Positions 1-9,318 of a stretch of DNA of 64,000 nt are shown piece after piece. The position numbers were made by a program, and so were the translations under genes. The stretch is from contig CAVXRG010000002.1 of the NCBI GenBank assembly GCA_963764195.1, forward strand, positions 1 through 64,000, written 5' to 3'. This stretch comes from JBDSSS01 sp963764195 (GTDB taxonomy: Bacteria > Actinomycetota > Actinomycetes > Actinomycetales > Dermatophilaceae). The stretch's first letter is position 1. Each line of letters opens with the position of its first letter. The notes below the pieces were generated by a model, which did no database searches, was not told where the DNA came from, and saw only the letters and a list, made by a program, of their open reading frames with translations.

Positions 1-338
1 GGGAAGAACTGCGGGGACATCTTCTTGGTCATGGGTTCTTGCAGGCGACCCCAGGTCGGCTGAGACAGGGGCGACTCGGACAGGACATCGAAGTGGAACC
101 TTGTCGTGTAGGTCCGAGCACCAGAGTCCTCCCACGGCGTCGGATGTTGGGGCGAAATGGGATAGGCCCCTTGGGTCACAAGGCACTGGGAAATAAGCGA
201 ACCGCCTGCCTGCCAGAAGTACACCAAGTCACCGAACGCCACCTTATGGAACTTGGTCATATCCCAGAATCCGTGGGACTTAGCAATGCGCCAGTGCTGT
301 ACGTGGTCTGCGTCGATCGTGACGATCCAGCTCGTCAT
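1..338 (-). CDS. EVE/PUA-like domain protein, 3' part outside the window
   Basis: Reading the minus strand from an ATG at 338 gives 112 uninterrupted codons that run off the left edge. The protein begins MTSWIVTIDADHVQHWRIAK and continues through FWDMTKFHKV and FGDLVYFWQAGGSLISQC. An aromatic-rich first strand followed by GD-x-V-Y-F-W resembles EVE/PUA-like domains. That fold binds modified bases and is often the reader domain at the N-terminus of restriction proteins. An AAGG lies 6 bases before the ATG. The gene follows the DUF2075 gene in the same direction after about 100 bases, so the two may form one module. GC is lower than in the rest of the window. The EVE call rests on pattern only, and the effector domain lies outside the window. 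Confidence 0.6.
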   Translation of the reverse strand, partial: MTSWIVTIDADHVQHWRIAKSHGFWDMTKFHKVAFGDLVYFWQAGGSLISQCLVTQGAYPISPQHPTPWEDSGARTYTTRFHFDVLSESPLSQPTWGRLQEPMTKKMSPQFF

Positions 339-440
339 AACATGCCTTATCCGCGTGGGTCACGGGTGAGGCATATCCTCGGAGGAAGCCTGTCGATACG
401 TTCGTGGGGCGATTGGATTGCGCGGCGCGAACGCCGACAC

Positions 441-2311
441 TTAGGGGCGGACCAAGGTCCTTAGCCGGTCGCGCGTTTGTGGATCGGTGGAATAGACAAT
501 CACGCTCTGCATGCCTCGAGTGAGCAGGACCTTGTAGACGTTGCGGACCAGGCGATCAAAAGCTCGGTCACTCACTTTGCTGCGGTTGCGAAAGTCGGGG
601 TCTCGGTTTGCGTCCCGCACCGTACGCCAGCCTTCGTCTCGCCAAACCATGTCTGGCCCGAGGATCACGCCTGCATGGTCGTACTCGAAGCCTTGGGCTG
701 TGTACACACAACCGACTTGACCGAAGCCCGCAGGGTCGCTCGCCCAAAGAGCCGCTGGCGGTGCGCCACCGACGGCGCGATCACCGCGCAAATTCCATGG
801 CCTCGACCACTCGTCGATCTGGACGTCGGGCACCAACGAGCCGTCGGGGCGCGGATCGCTCCAAGGCCAGCAGTAGCCGGCGGCGATACGAGCGGAGTAC
901 CCGTCACCCTCACGCGACGCCAGCACGTGCTCGAGCTCCTCTGGGGTGTCTGCCACCGAGACGGCGAAGCTGCCGTCGCCCTTCCACTCCACCGGTCCAC
1001 CAGGCGCGAGGCCAGAAGGCGCAGCACCCAGTCGACGTAGACCGTCCGAGCCACCACAGCGGAACTGGTCATTGAGGTTGACGTGCTCGACGCGCATTCC
1101 TAACGCTGGTCGGCATGCGCCTCGATATCTTCGACCGTCCCCATCTCACCTGGGCGGACGACCTGATGCTCGTCCAATAGGAACACCGGCACCTTGGCGG
1201 CCGAGAGCAGCTCCTGGATCTGCGGTCGCCCCACGCTCCGGAGCTCCTTGCGCGTGTAGCGGCTGACCGATGTCTCACGGATGCGGTGCGCCTCGTCGAG
1301 GATCAGGCACTCGAGATCGTTGGGCTCGGCGGTCATGAACGAGTTGAAGTAGGTGAAGAGCTTCTGCACCCGAGGGGCGCGCTTCCCGGCAACCTTGCGC
1401 AGAGTCATCGTGAAGGACCGCGAGCCGGTGGCGTGCATGACCGAACGCCCCTGGCGCGACAACTCGCCCATCAGTGACAGCGCAATGACCGACTTGCCGC
1501 TCCCGGGGCCACCGCTCACAACGACCGCCGTCTTGCGGTTCGACCGCCGCGCTCGCTCAACCGCGTGCAGAACGTGCTCATAGGCGTCGCGCTGCTCGTC
1601 AAGGAGCACGAATTGCTCTCTGCTCTGCACTTCTTCGGCAGCCACCGCCAGCAGTTGCTTGCTCGGCGAGATCTTGCTGCGCAGCAGTGCGTCCGCCGCC
1701 TCGGCGCCGCCCTCGCCCGGCGCCAGCAGGGTGCGGAGGTAGTCGACGAACGCTCCCCGTCGCTGCCCGGTGAAGATGGCACCCTGCTTGGTCGGCTTTC
1801 TGTCCAGCAGGTCAGACACGCCGAGGTCGGTCGCGTTGTGGAGGTACGCGACACCAGCGAGCGAGTGAGGCCGCTCGGCCAGCATGACGTTGAACGAAGA
1901 GAGGTAGTCGCAATAGTCGGCCACCTGTAGAGCCGGATGGGTCACCGCGCGGCGACCGTACTGCTCGACCGAGACCAGGGTGTTGCTGTCCTCGAAGCTC
2001 TCCGCTGCGCTCCACTGTTTGAGTTCGACCACCACATAGGAGGGATTCCCCGTCTTTGGATGGGTGCCCGCCAGCACGACATCGGCGCGCTTGCTGGTTA
2101 GCGGCAGCTGGTACTCAATGAGCATCTCGACGTCTTCAAGCCCAGCCGACACGAGGTCGGCGCGCAGCGCGGGGAGACTCCGCTCCCACGAGCGGGACTC
2201 ACTGAGTGCCGGACGGTGTCCCGTCTGGATGCTCATCTGCTCGGAGATATGAGCAGCGAGGTTTGCCTCCAGAGAGGAAAAGCCTCGAACGGAGGTGCGA
2301 AGAAGGTGCAC
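441..2311 (-). pseudogene. DUF2075-type nuclease-helicase, broken by one frameshift
   Basis: Two minus-strand frames together make one DUF2075 protein of about 620 residues. The N-terminal part has a PD-(D/E)xK-like nuclease pattern (ADVVLAG, then VVVELKQW near residues 76-100). It is followed by Walker A GGPGSGKS (about 267-274) and Walker B LILDEAH (about 336-342). The first frame stops at 1100 after IEAHADQR. The second frame starts at about 1097 with MRVEHVNLNDQFRCGG and carries the family C-terminus (VYTAQGFEYDHAG, YKVLLTRGMQ). The span is one base short of a multiple of three, so a single lost base near 1098-1106 explains the break. A GTG at 2311 with AGGGGA 7 bases upstream is the likely start. 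Such proteins are often found in phage-defence islands. The break could be decay or a sequencing error. Confidence 0.8.
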
Positions 2312-2505
2312 GAACAGGTCCCCTGGCAGCACGAAGCAACTCGTGCGGTGTGGGGACGTGTCCATGAGGAAGTCCGTCGGGCCGCAATGACACGGGCAGC
2401 GTAACCATTCGTGAGCAGGCGTGCGCGAACGACGTCATCACCATCACGTCACGGCCAGGGGCGAGCGCTGCGCGACTTCCGTTTCTCCGCCTCCATCGAC
2501 GAGAG

Positions 2506-2965
2506 GGCGGTCGCTGCTCCAGTACGCCACGTACCGGCCGGTGATCTCGCCGATGAATGGGCCGCCCGTCTCGTTGCGGAAGGCTCATGAACGTGGTCTC
2601 CCCGTCTCGCGGCCGACGATGAACTTGCCGACAGAGAGCTCAGGGTCGTCGATCTCACGGACTCCGGCGATGTCGAAGAGCCCCAGGGGTGACTCCGCAG
2701 AGGCAAGCCACACGCCGCCGGTGATGCCGGCCGCCCGCGCCGCCTCGGCCATGTCCCCTACCGCGCAGTCGAACAGCAGCACCTGGCATCCGTGGACAGC
2801 GTGCGTCTAGAACATTTCGAGCTGCCCGAAACCCTGACCCGGCTCCGACAGCAGCTCCCGCAGCTCGCAGGTCTCCAAGATGGCCGACCACGCGATCCCC
2901 ACGACGCCCCGGTCCACCCGGTCCGACGGGTCGTCGGCCCGGCCCCACAGCGGACGGGCTGTATT
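2506..2965 (-). pseudogene. Decayed partial copy of the GH32-like hydrolase at 5057-6061
   Basis: The minus strand encodes pieces nearly identical in order to the C-terminal half of the intact hydrolase downstream: DRVDRGVVG, LSEPGQGFGQLEMF, GGVWLASAESPLG, DDPELSVGKF. DNA similarity to about 5130-5580 is obvious by eye. A TAG follows the GQLEMF block directly, and frames shift between blocks, so no full product can be made. The N-terminal half is absent. The piece lies just left of the BCCT gene, while the intact copy lies just right of it, so the transporter sits between two homologous segments in the same orientation. A duplication followed by decay is the simplest reading. Confidence 0.85.
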
Positions 2966-3172
2966 GCGTAAGTAGCGGCGGGGTGTCCGGCCAGCCGTTG
3001 CGGGTCGACGACCCCACACACGCCGCCGGCCCGGCCCACCGGGCTCTTCTGGCACGACGGCGTGGAACGGCCGACCAGCCTGTTGCCGACCACTCGGCCG
3101 AGCGACGCGGAGCGGGCCAGGGCGTCGGGAGTGGCTGCGGAGCGGCCGACCTCACCTGAGGTGAGGGACGGC
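2966..3172. other. Gene-free stretch, no feature recognised
   Basis: Between the decayed hydrolase copy and the terminator there is no frame with convincing protein character. A plus-strand reading around 3050-3170 looks weakly protein-like but has no start or recognisable motif. A short palindrome, CTCACCTGAGGTGAG, occurs near 3151-3165. It may be the scar of a lost gene. Confidence 0.3.
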
Positions 3173-3205
3173 GAAGGGCCGGGAGCACGATGCTCCCGGC
3201 CCTTC
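3173..3205 (-). terminator. Strong hairpin terminator after the BCCT gene
   Basis: A perfect 15-bp stem (GAAGGGCCGGGAGCA, 3173-3187, paired with 3191-3205) with a CGA loop lies 20 bases past the BCCT stop codon on the minus strand. No U-tract follows, as is common in high-GC actinobacteria. Confidence 0.85.
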
Positions 3206-3224
3206 GTCAGTGCGTGACCCCGGC

Positions 3225-4934
3225 TCAGCGCCTGCTGGTGGTGCGCCGGGCGTCGTGGATCGGACCGGGCGAGCTCCCGCTGACGCGGGCGACCTTGCCG
3301 GCGACCTCGGCCGCCAGGAGGCGCCGCTCGGCCTGCTGGTTGAGCCAGTTCTCGTGGAGCAGTGCCTTGGCGGTGGAGACCATCATCGCGATCATCACCA
3401 GGCTGAACGGGAGCGCCAGCAAGATGGCCATCGTCTGGAGGGCACCGAGTCCATCACCACCGCTGACCGCACCGGCGATGAGCAGCGCCGCGGCGATGAC
3501 ACCCTCGAGCACACCCCAGAAGACGCGGCTCCAGATCGGCGGCTCGGGGTTGCCACCGCTGGCGAGCATGTCGACCACGAAGGAGCCCGAGTCGGAGCTG
3601 GTCACGAAGAAGACCACGACCAGAATCATGGCGAGGACGCTCAGCACGCCCGAGGCGGGCAGCCCACCGAGCAACTGGAAGAGAGCGGAGTCGGTCGAGA
3701 CCGCACCGTCCTTACCGATGAGGCCACCGGCACCGAACATCTCGCGGTAGATCGCCGAGCCACCCATGACGGAGAACCACAAGAACGTCACGAGGGTCGG
3801 CACGAGCAGCACGCCGGTGACGAACTGACGCACGGTGCGCCCGCGTGAGATCCGGGCGATGAAGACACCGACGAACGGCGCCCAGCTCATCCACCAGCCC
3901 CAGTAGAAGGTGGTCCAGCCAGACAGCCAGGTGCTGCCGTCCTCGCCCTGGAAGCTCATCGTGCGGAACGACAGCTCGAAGAAGTTGCGGGCGTAGGAGC
4001 CGAGCTGCTGGACGAAGTCGCCCAGGATGAACACCGTCGGTCCGACCACGGCGACGATGACGAGCAGCAGCGCCGCCATGCCCATGTTGATGTTGGAGAG
4101 CCACTTGATGCCCTTGTCGACGCCGGTCACAACCGAGACGATCGCGATCGCGCTGATGCCGACGATGAGCAGCACCTTGAGGGTCGTGGACGCCTCGCCG
4201 ACGAACCCGAGGTAGGCCATGCCGGCGCTGACCTGGCTGACGCCGAAGCCCAGCGAGGTCGCGACACCGAAGAGGGTGCCGACGATGGCGATCACGTCGA
4301 TGACGTCGCCCAGGACGCCCTTGACCCGGTCGCCGAACAGCGGCTCCAGGGCCCAGCGGATCGACACGGGACGACCCTTGCGGTGGACGGCGTAGGCGAT
4401 GGCCAACCCGACGACCACGTAGATGGCCCAGGCGTGCAGACCCCAGTGCAGGAACGTCGTGTCCATGGCGGCGCGGGCCGCGGCGGCCTCGCCGTCCCGG
4501 GTGCCCGGCGGCGGGGAGGCGAAGTGGTTGAGCGGCTCGGCCACGCCCCAGAAGACGAGGCCGATGCCCATGCCGGCGGCGAAGAGCATGGCGAACCACG
4601 ACTTGAGCCCGAACTCGGGCTCCTCGTCGTCCTTGCCGAGCACCACGTTGCCCATCGGCGAGAAGGCGACCCACAGCGCGAAGGCGATGCACGACGTGAC
4701 CAGCAGGACGTAGAACCAGCCGAGGTCACCGATCACGGTGCCGTTGAGCGAGCTCAGCGTGTCGCCGAGGCGCTCGGGCAGGAAGATGGCGAGACCCACC
4801 ACGAGCAGCACGACGCCGGCGGCCGGCCAGAACACCCGCGGCGCGGTGACGGCGGCGGCCGGCCGCAGTCCTGACTGGACGGGATCGTCGGCCTCTCGTG
4901 GTGTCGTTGGTGGAGTGGCTAAAGACGTGGACAC
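3225..4934 (-). CDS. BCCT-family betaine/choline/carnitine transporter
   Basis: This is a 569-residue, twelve-helix secondary transporter of the BCCT family. These proteins import quaternary amines such as glycine betaine with Na+ or H+ for osmoprotection. Family marks are the glycine-rich helix GMGIGLVFWGVAEP (about 120-133), the aromatic block FYWGWWMSWAPFVG and the following FIARISRGRT. The start is a GTG preceded by GAGGAAA at 4 bases. A charged N-terminal tail precedes the first helix, and the C-terminal tail is Arg-rich. The gene stands alone, with its own terminator downstream and 122 bases to the hydrolase upstream. The substrate cannot be told from sequence. Confidence 0.93.
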   Translation of the reverse strand: MSTSLATPPTTPREADDPVQSGLRPAAAVTAPRVFWPAAGVVLLVVGLAIFLPERLGDTLSSLNGTVIGDLGWFYVLLVTSCIAFALWVAFSPMGNVVLGKDDEEPEFGLKSWFAMLFAAGMGIGLVFWGVAEPLNHFASPPPGTRDGEAAAARAAMDTTFLHWGLHAWAIYVVVGLAIAYAVHRKGRPVSIRWALEPLFGDRVKGVLGDVIDVIAIVGTLFGVATSLGFGVSQVSAGMAYLGFVGEASTTLKVLLIVGISAIAIVSVVTGVDKGIKWLSNINMGMAALLLVIVAVVGPTVFILGDFVQQLGSYARNFFELSFRTMSFQGEDGSTWLSGWTTFYWGWWMSWAPFVGVFIARISRGRTVRQFVTGVLLVPTLVTFLWFSVMGGSAIYREMFGAGGLIGKDGAVSTDSALFQLLGGLPASGVLSVLAMILVVVFFVTSSDSGSFVVDMLASGGNPEPPIWSRVFWGVLEGVIAAALLIAGAVSGGDGLGALQTMAILLALPFSLVMIAMMVSTAKALLHENWLNQQAERRLLAAEVAGKVARVSGSSPGPIHDARRTTSRR

Positions 4935-5056
4935 GCGGTTTCCTCACTGGTGGATCGGTCTTCTGTCGCGCTCTGTGGCGCCGAGAAGTCATCGACCATC
5001 CCACAGGCGGCCCGCCGAGCGCACATGGCGACGCTGGCTCTGGGGGCGCCCAGGCC

Positions 5057-6061
5057 TCAACCGTCCTGCAGCACCAGCCGATTCGCGGTCTCGAGGACGA
5101 GACGGTCACCGTCCCAGGTGAGGGCACACGGGTCGGTGATCTCGCCGACGAAGGCGCCTCCCGTCTCGTTGCGGAAGGCCATGAACCTGGTCTTGCCGGT
5201 CTCGCGGTCGTCGATGAACTTGCCGACGTAGAGCTCCGGGTCGTTGATCTCACGGGCGCCGGCGATGTCGTAGGGCCCCAGCGGTGACTCCGCCGAAGCG
5301 ATCCACACCCCACCCTCGGTGCCGGTGGCCTTCACGCGGTCCGACGCGTCCCCCACCATGCAGTTGAAGAGCAGCACCTGACGCCCCTCGACGACGTGGG
5401 TCTGGAAGACCTCGAGCTGCCCGAACCCCTGACCCGGCTCCGACAGCGGCTCCCGCAGCTCCCAGGTCTCCAGGTCTGCCGACCACGCGTGCCCCACGAC
5501 GCCGCGGTCCACCCGGTCCGACGGGTCGTGGGCCGGCCCCACCGCCGAACGGGCCGTGATCAGCATGTGCCACCCGTCCCCGTCAGGGTCGGCGAAGACC
5601 CACGGGTCGCGGAAGGCCTCGTCGTGCCAGTTGCCCTCAGGCGGGGGCGCGTACTTCTCGTACCACTCGCCATCGGCCTGCAGCACCGGCCCGGGCGCCT
5701 TGTCCCACGTGTGGAGGTCGGAGGACACGGCATACCCGATCGACTGGATGTTGGCACCGGTCCCGGGCACGAGCGATGAGCCGGTGTAGAACATGAACCA
5801 CCGCCCGTCCGGGTGCCGCACGACCGACCCGGTCCACGTCGCAAGGTCGTCGAAGGCCGGCGCGTCCGAGCGCACCAGCGCGTCGACGACGCGCTCCCAG
5901 TGGACCAGGTCGGACGACACCGCGTGCCCGATCGACGCGCGGTAGTGCCGGGCGTGCGGGTCGCGCAGTGCGCGCGACGCGTAGAGGAAGAAGAGGTGGT
6001 ACTGGTCGCCGTCGTCGACGGTCCAGAAGTCCCACACCCACGCCTCGGGGAGCTTGAACAC
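5057..6061 (-). CDS. GH32-like glycoside hydrolase of the sugar ABC operon
   Basis: The protein has 334 residues and a five-bladed beta-propeller hydrolase pattern of the GH32/GH43 kind. WVWDFW near the N-terminus holds the likely nucleophile Asp, FRDPWVF the RDP transition-state motif, and GQLEVFQ the likely acid/base Glu. It has no signal peptide, so it should act in the cytoplasm on imported sugars, plausibly fructosides. The start is a GTG 2 bases after the permease stop codon, with AAAGG upstream, so it is translationally coupled to the transporter. It is the last gene of the operon. A decayed partial copy lies at 2506-2965. The family is fairly sure; the exact substrate is not. Confidence 0.78.
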   Translation of the reverse strand: MFKLPEAWVWDFWTVDDGDQYHLFFLYASRALRDPHARHYRASIGHAVSSDLVHWERVVDALVRSDAPAFDDLATWTGSVVRHPDGRWFMFYTGSSLVPGTGANIQSIGYAVSSDLHTWDKAPGPVLQADGEWYEKYAPPPEGNWHDEAFRDPWVFADPDGDGWHMLITARSAVGPAHDPSDRVDRGVVGHAWSADLETWELREPLSEPGQGFGQLEVFQTHVVEGRQVLLFNCMVGDASDRVKATGTEGGVWIASAESPLGPYDIAGAREINDPELYVGKFIDDRETGKTRFMAFRNETGGAFVGEITDPCALTWDGDRLVLETANRLVLQDG

Positions 6062-6063
6062 GA

Positions 6064-6996
6064 TCAGCCTTTCACGCCGGAGGAGGCGATGGAGTTGATG
6101 AAGGATCGCTGGAAGGCGATGAAGAGGACCAGCACGGGAGCCGTGATCATCGACGCGTAGGCCATGATCTGGCCCCACGAGGTGTTGAGCTGCTTGAAGT
6201 AGTCGATACCGACCATGACCGGGCGGAGCTCCTCCGTCTGCACGGACATGAGCGGCCAGAGGTACTGGTTCCACGTCGGTAGGAAGGTGAGGATCGCGAC
6301 CGTCGCGACGGCCGGGCCGGCGAGCGGCATGACGATGCTGCGGTAGATCCGGAACCACCCCGCGCCGTCGACCTTCGCCGCCTCGTCGAGCTCCTTCGGG
6401 ATGGAGTCGAAGTACTGGTAGAAGAGGAAGATCGAGAAGGCGTTGGCGATGAAGGGGACGATCTGCACCTGGTAGGTGTCGAGCCATCCCTCGCTGAAAC
6501 CGTCCGGCCCGAGGAAGGGCAGCTTGTTGACCCACCACAGCAGCGGCAGGGCCAGCGTCTCGAACGGCACGATGAGCGTCGCGAGGATGAGCCCCAGCAC
6601 CCACCCGCTGCCCTTGAAACGAATCCGTGCCAGCGCGAAGGCAGCCATCGAGTTGACGATCACCCCGAGCACGACGGTGACGACCGTGATCAGGACGGAG
6701 TTCATCATGAACTGCGCGAAGGGAACTCGGCCGAACACCCCGGTGTAGTTGTCGAGCGAGATGTCACCCGTCGGCAGGAAGGCCCGGAAGCTGCCGAGGT
6801 CACCGAAGATCTGCAGGTCGGGCTTGAAGCTCGAGACGAACATGAAGACGAGCGGCAGGCCGAAGACGAACGCGAGCACGATGCGCCCGACGAGCGACAT
6901 CGCCTTCTTGGCCGGGTGTGGCCCCTCGCCACCGCGGTGGTGCTCGGCAGCTGCCGTCTCCGCGACGTGGGGCAGGGTCTGTGTCGTGGCACTCAT
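6064..6996 (-). CDS. Carbohydrate ABC transporter permease, MalG type
   Basis: The product is 310 residues with six predicted helices and the MalG-type EAA loop (DEAAKVDGAGWFRIYRSIVM) that docks on the ATPase. Its ATG at 6996 overlaps the stop of the upstream permease as ATGA, so the two are translated in tandem. It forms the channel with the 6993-7937 protein. No ATPase gene is present, so the operon probably uses a shared MsiK-like ATPase encoded elsewhere, as is usual in actinobacteria. Confidence 0.92.
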   Translation of the reverse strand: MSATTQTLPHVAETAAAEHHRGGEGPHPAKKAMSLVGRIVLAFVFGLPLVFMFVSSFKPDLQIFGDLGSFRAFLPTGDISLDNYTGVFGRVPFAQFMMNSVLITVVTVVLGVIVNSMAAFALARIRFKGSGWVLGLILATLIVPFETLALPLLWWVNKLPFLGPDGFSEGWLDTYQVQIVPFIANAFSIFLFYQYFDSIPKELDEAAKVDGAGWFRIYRSIVMPLAGPAVATVAILTFLPTWNQYLWPLMSVQTEELRPVMVGIDYFKQLNTSWGQIMAYASMITAPVLVLFIAFQRSFINSIASSGVKG

Positions 6997-7937
6997 CGGG
7001 CATCCCTGTCTCGGGTGAAGTAGCGGTTGACGAGGGTGACGGCGAGGACGAGCACGAAGAAGACGAGCGAGATCGCCGACGCATAACCGGTCTGCTGCTG
7101 CTGGAAGCCGGTCCGGACCGCCATGAGCACGACCGTCGACGTCGAGTCGAGCGGTCCGCCCTGGGTCATGATGTTGACCTGCGTGAAGAGCGCGAAGGCC
7201 GAGATCGTGATCGTGATGAGGATGAAGGTCCTCGTCTGGCGCAGGCCCGGCCACGTGACGTAGCGGAACTTCTGCCACGTGCCGGCCCCGTCGAGCTCGG
7301 CCGCCTCGTAGAGGTCGCCGGGGATCGTCTGCAGCCCCGAGAGCCAGATGACCATGTGGAAGCCCATCGCCTGCCAGGCCGACATGAGGATGATCGCGAG
7401 CAGCGCCGTGTGCGGGTCACCGAGCCAGTCCGGCCCCACGATCCCGAACTTCAGCAGCACCTGGTTGATCAGGCCGTTCTGCTGGTAGAGGAAGAGCCAC
7501 AGCATCGACACGACGACCATCGAGGTGACGACCGGCAGGAAGTAGATCGTCCGGAAGAAGTTGACCCCCCGCATCTTCACGTTGACCAGCAGCGCCAGCC
7601 CCAGCGCGCAGGCGGACTGCACCGGGACGATGACGATCGCGAAGATGATGGTGTTGCGCAGCGACGCCCAGAAGGTGTCGTCCTGGAAGAGGCGGACGAA
7701 GTTGTCCACCCCGACGAACTCGGCCGGCCGCGGCGAGACGAGTCTCGCGTTGGTGAAGGCGAGCCCGAAGGTGAGCCCGATCGGGACGAGCAGGAACGTG
7801 ATGAGCAGGACGCCCGCGGGAAGGAGCATGAGCAGCGCCGTCGTCGTCGACGAACGGTCCCCCTTCGCCTTCCTGGGGCGGAAGCCCGCCGGCGCCGTGG
7901 CCGTCTCGGCAGCAGTGATGGTCGTCATCTCAGTCAC
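6993..7937 (-). CDS. Carbohydrate ABC transporter permease, MalF type
   Basis: This 314-residue inner-membrane permease has six predicted helices after a hydrophilic N-terminus. The EAA loop is YEAAELDGAGTWQKFRYVTW. It starts at an ATG directly beside the stop of the binding-protein gene, and its own stop overlaps the next permease start. An in-frame ATG three codons later (MTT) is an alternative start. With the neighbouring permease and lipoprotein it makes a CUT1-type importer for di- or oligosaccharides. Confidence 0.92.
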   Translation of the reverse strand: MTEMTTITAAETATAPAGFRPRKAKGDRSSTTTALLMLLPAGVLLITFLLVPIGLTFGLAFTNARLVSPRPAEFVGVDNFVRLFQDDTFWASLRNTIIFAIVIVPVQSACALGLALLVNVKMRGVNFFRTIYFLPVVTSMVVVSMLWLFLYQQNGLINQVLLKFGIVGPDWLGDPHTALLAIILMSAWQAMGFHMVIWLSGLQTIPGDLYEAAELDGAGTWQKFRYVTWPGLRQTRTFILITITISAFALFTQVNIMTQGGPLDSTSTVVLMAVRTGFQQQQTGYASAISLVFFVLVLAVTLVNRYFTRDRDAR

Positions 7938-9230
7938 TCACTGGAAGTAGCCGTTGGACTTCTGGTTGGCGTCGATGTTCTTGACCGCCTGGTCCAGGGA
8001 CTGCTTGGGGTCGGCGCCGTTGAGGATGTCCTGAGCCGTCTTCGTGAACTCCGTGGCGATGAACGGGTAGCCGGGGGTGATGGGCCGCAGCACCGCGAAC
8101 TTCTTCGCGTAGTCGAGGAAGACCTGGTTCTCCCCGCCCTTCTCGTAGCCGGGCACGGTCTCCGCTGCGGCGTCGGTGGCCGGGATGTTCTTCGTGTCGC
8201 CGGCGACCTTGGCCACGTACTTGTCCTGGGCCGCGAACTTCATGTAGTCCATCGCGCCGGCCGGGTCGGAGCAGTTGGCCGAGACGCCCCACTGCCATGA
8301 GCCGCCACCGATCTTCGGGCCGTTGCCGAGGTCGGGCGGCGGGAGGAAGAGGGTGTCGGCGCCGAAGGCCTTGCGGGTGTCGACCGCCGTCCACGTGCCG
8401 TTGTAGAGGATCGCCGACTTGCCGTTGATGAAGTCCTTGGCGGGGTCGGCGCCGGACTTGAGCGGGGCGTAGTTGTCCTTCACCAGGCCGCGGAACCACG
8501 TCGCCCACTCGACCGCCTTGGGGCCGTTGAGCACCCCGTCGGCGCTCTTGTAGTCCTCACGGTTGATGAGGTCACCGCCGAAGCTCTGCAGCATCGGCGA
8601 GTAGGCGTAGGGCCACCACTCACCCGTGAAGCTCGTCGCGAGGTCGAGGGTGGTCGGGAAGTCGCCGCTGTCCTTGATCTTCGTGAGCCCCGCCATGAAC
8701 TCGTCCTTGGTCCACGGCTGGTCGGCCGTGGGGACCCGGATGCCGTACTTGTCGAGGATCGTCTTGCGGGTGACCATGACGAGCGCGACGTCGTAGAAGC
8801 CGTAGGAGTAGGTCTTGTTGTCGTACTTGCCGAGAACCGTCGGGAGGTACTTCGACAGGACGTCGTCCATCCCCTCGAGCGGGGCGAGGTAACCGGCCCA
8901 GGCCCAGTTGGGGACGTTGGGGCCGTCGATGTCGAGGATGCACGGCAGCTTCTTCGAGGCGGCAGCGGCGACGACGGACTGGTTGTAGGAGTCCTGCGGG
9001 AACGCCTGCACCTTGACCTTGTACGTGGCCTGGCTCTTGTTGTAGTCGTCGACGATCGACTGGATCGCCCCGAGCTCGGCCTTGTTGCCGGCGTTGTGGG
9101 TCCACATCGTCAGTTCGCCGGCAGCGCCGCCGGAGGAACTGGTGCCGCCCTTGCCGCAGGCGGCGAGGGAGAGCGGGAGCGCGGCCGCGAGCAGTCCTAC
9201 GGCGATGCGCTTGGTTGCGGTCATCTTCAT
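7938..9230 (-). CDS. Sugar ABC transporter substrate-binding lipoprotein
   Basis: The 430-residue product has a lipoprotein signal: positive MKMTATKR, a hydrophobic stretch, then LSLAAC with Cys as the predicted lipidated residue. The mature part begins with a Ser/Gly linker followed by LTMWTHNAGN, typical of family 1 solute-binding proteins of CUT1 importers. The ATG at 9230 has GGAGGAA three bases upstream. It is the first gene of a four-gene operon with two permeases and the GH32-like hydrolase, divergent from a LacI regulator. It should bind the sugar outside the membrane. Confidence 0.93.
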   Translation of the reverse strand: MKMTATKRIAVGLLAAALPLSLAACGKGGTSSSGGAAGELTMWTHNAGNKAELGAIQSIVDDYNKSQATYKVKVQAFPQDSYNQSVVAAAASKKLPCILDIDGPNVPNWAWAGYLAPLEGMDDVLSKYLPTVLGKYDNKTYSYGFYDVALVMVTRKTILDKYGIRVPTADQPWTKDEFMAGLTKIKDSGDFPTTLDLATSFTGEWWPYAYSPMLQSFGGDLINREDYKSADGVLNGPKAVEWATWFRGLVKDNYAPLKSGADPAKDFINGKSAILYNGTWTAVDTRKAFGADTLFLPPPDLGNGPKIGGGSWQWGVSANCSDPAGAMDYMKFAAQDKYVAKVAGDTKNIPATDAAAETVPGYEKGGENQVFLDYAKKFAVLRPITPGYPFIATEFTKTAQDILNGADPKQSLDQAVKNIDANQKSNGYFQ

Positions 9231-9261
9231 GGGTTCCTCCGGGGTGAGAAGGTCAGCTCCA

Positions 9262-9281
9262 GTGCTAAAACCTTTCAGCAC
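9262..9281. promoter_or_regulatory. Operator-like palindrome 1 for the LacI regulator
   Basis: GTGCTAAAACCTTTCAGCAC is an imperfect 20-bp palindrome with GTGCT/AGCAC arms around an A/T-rich centre, as in LacI-family operators. It lies 31 bases before the binding-protein start, between divergent transporter and regulator genes. Binding by the LacI-type protein at 9448 is inferred. Confidence 0.65.
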
Positions 9282-9318
9282 GAGACCGTAGCGCCCCGCC
9301 ATGCTCGCCCGCAAGAGG

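Noticed and set aside
39..464. A 141-codon plus-strand open frame at the left edge
   Set aside because: The opposite strand encodes a convincing EVE-like protein in the same place.
2966..3172. A plus-strand reading FWHDGVERPTSLLPTTRPSD as a gene remnant
   Set aside because: It has no start codon, needs a frame change and matches no family I recognise.
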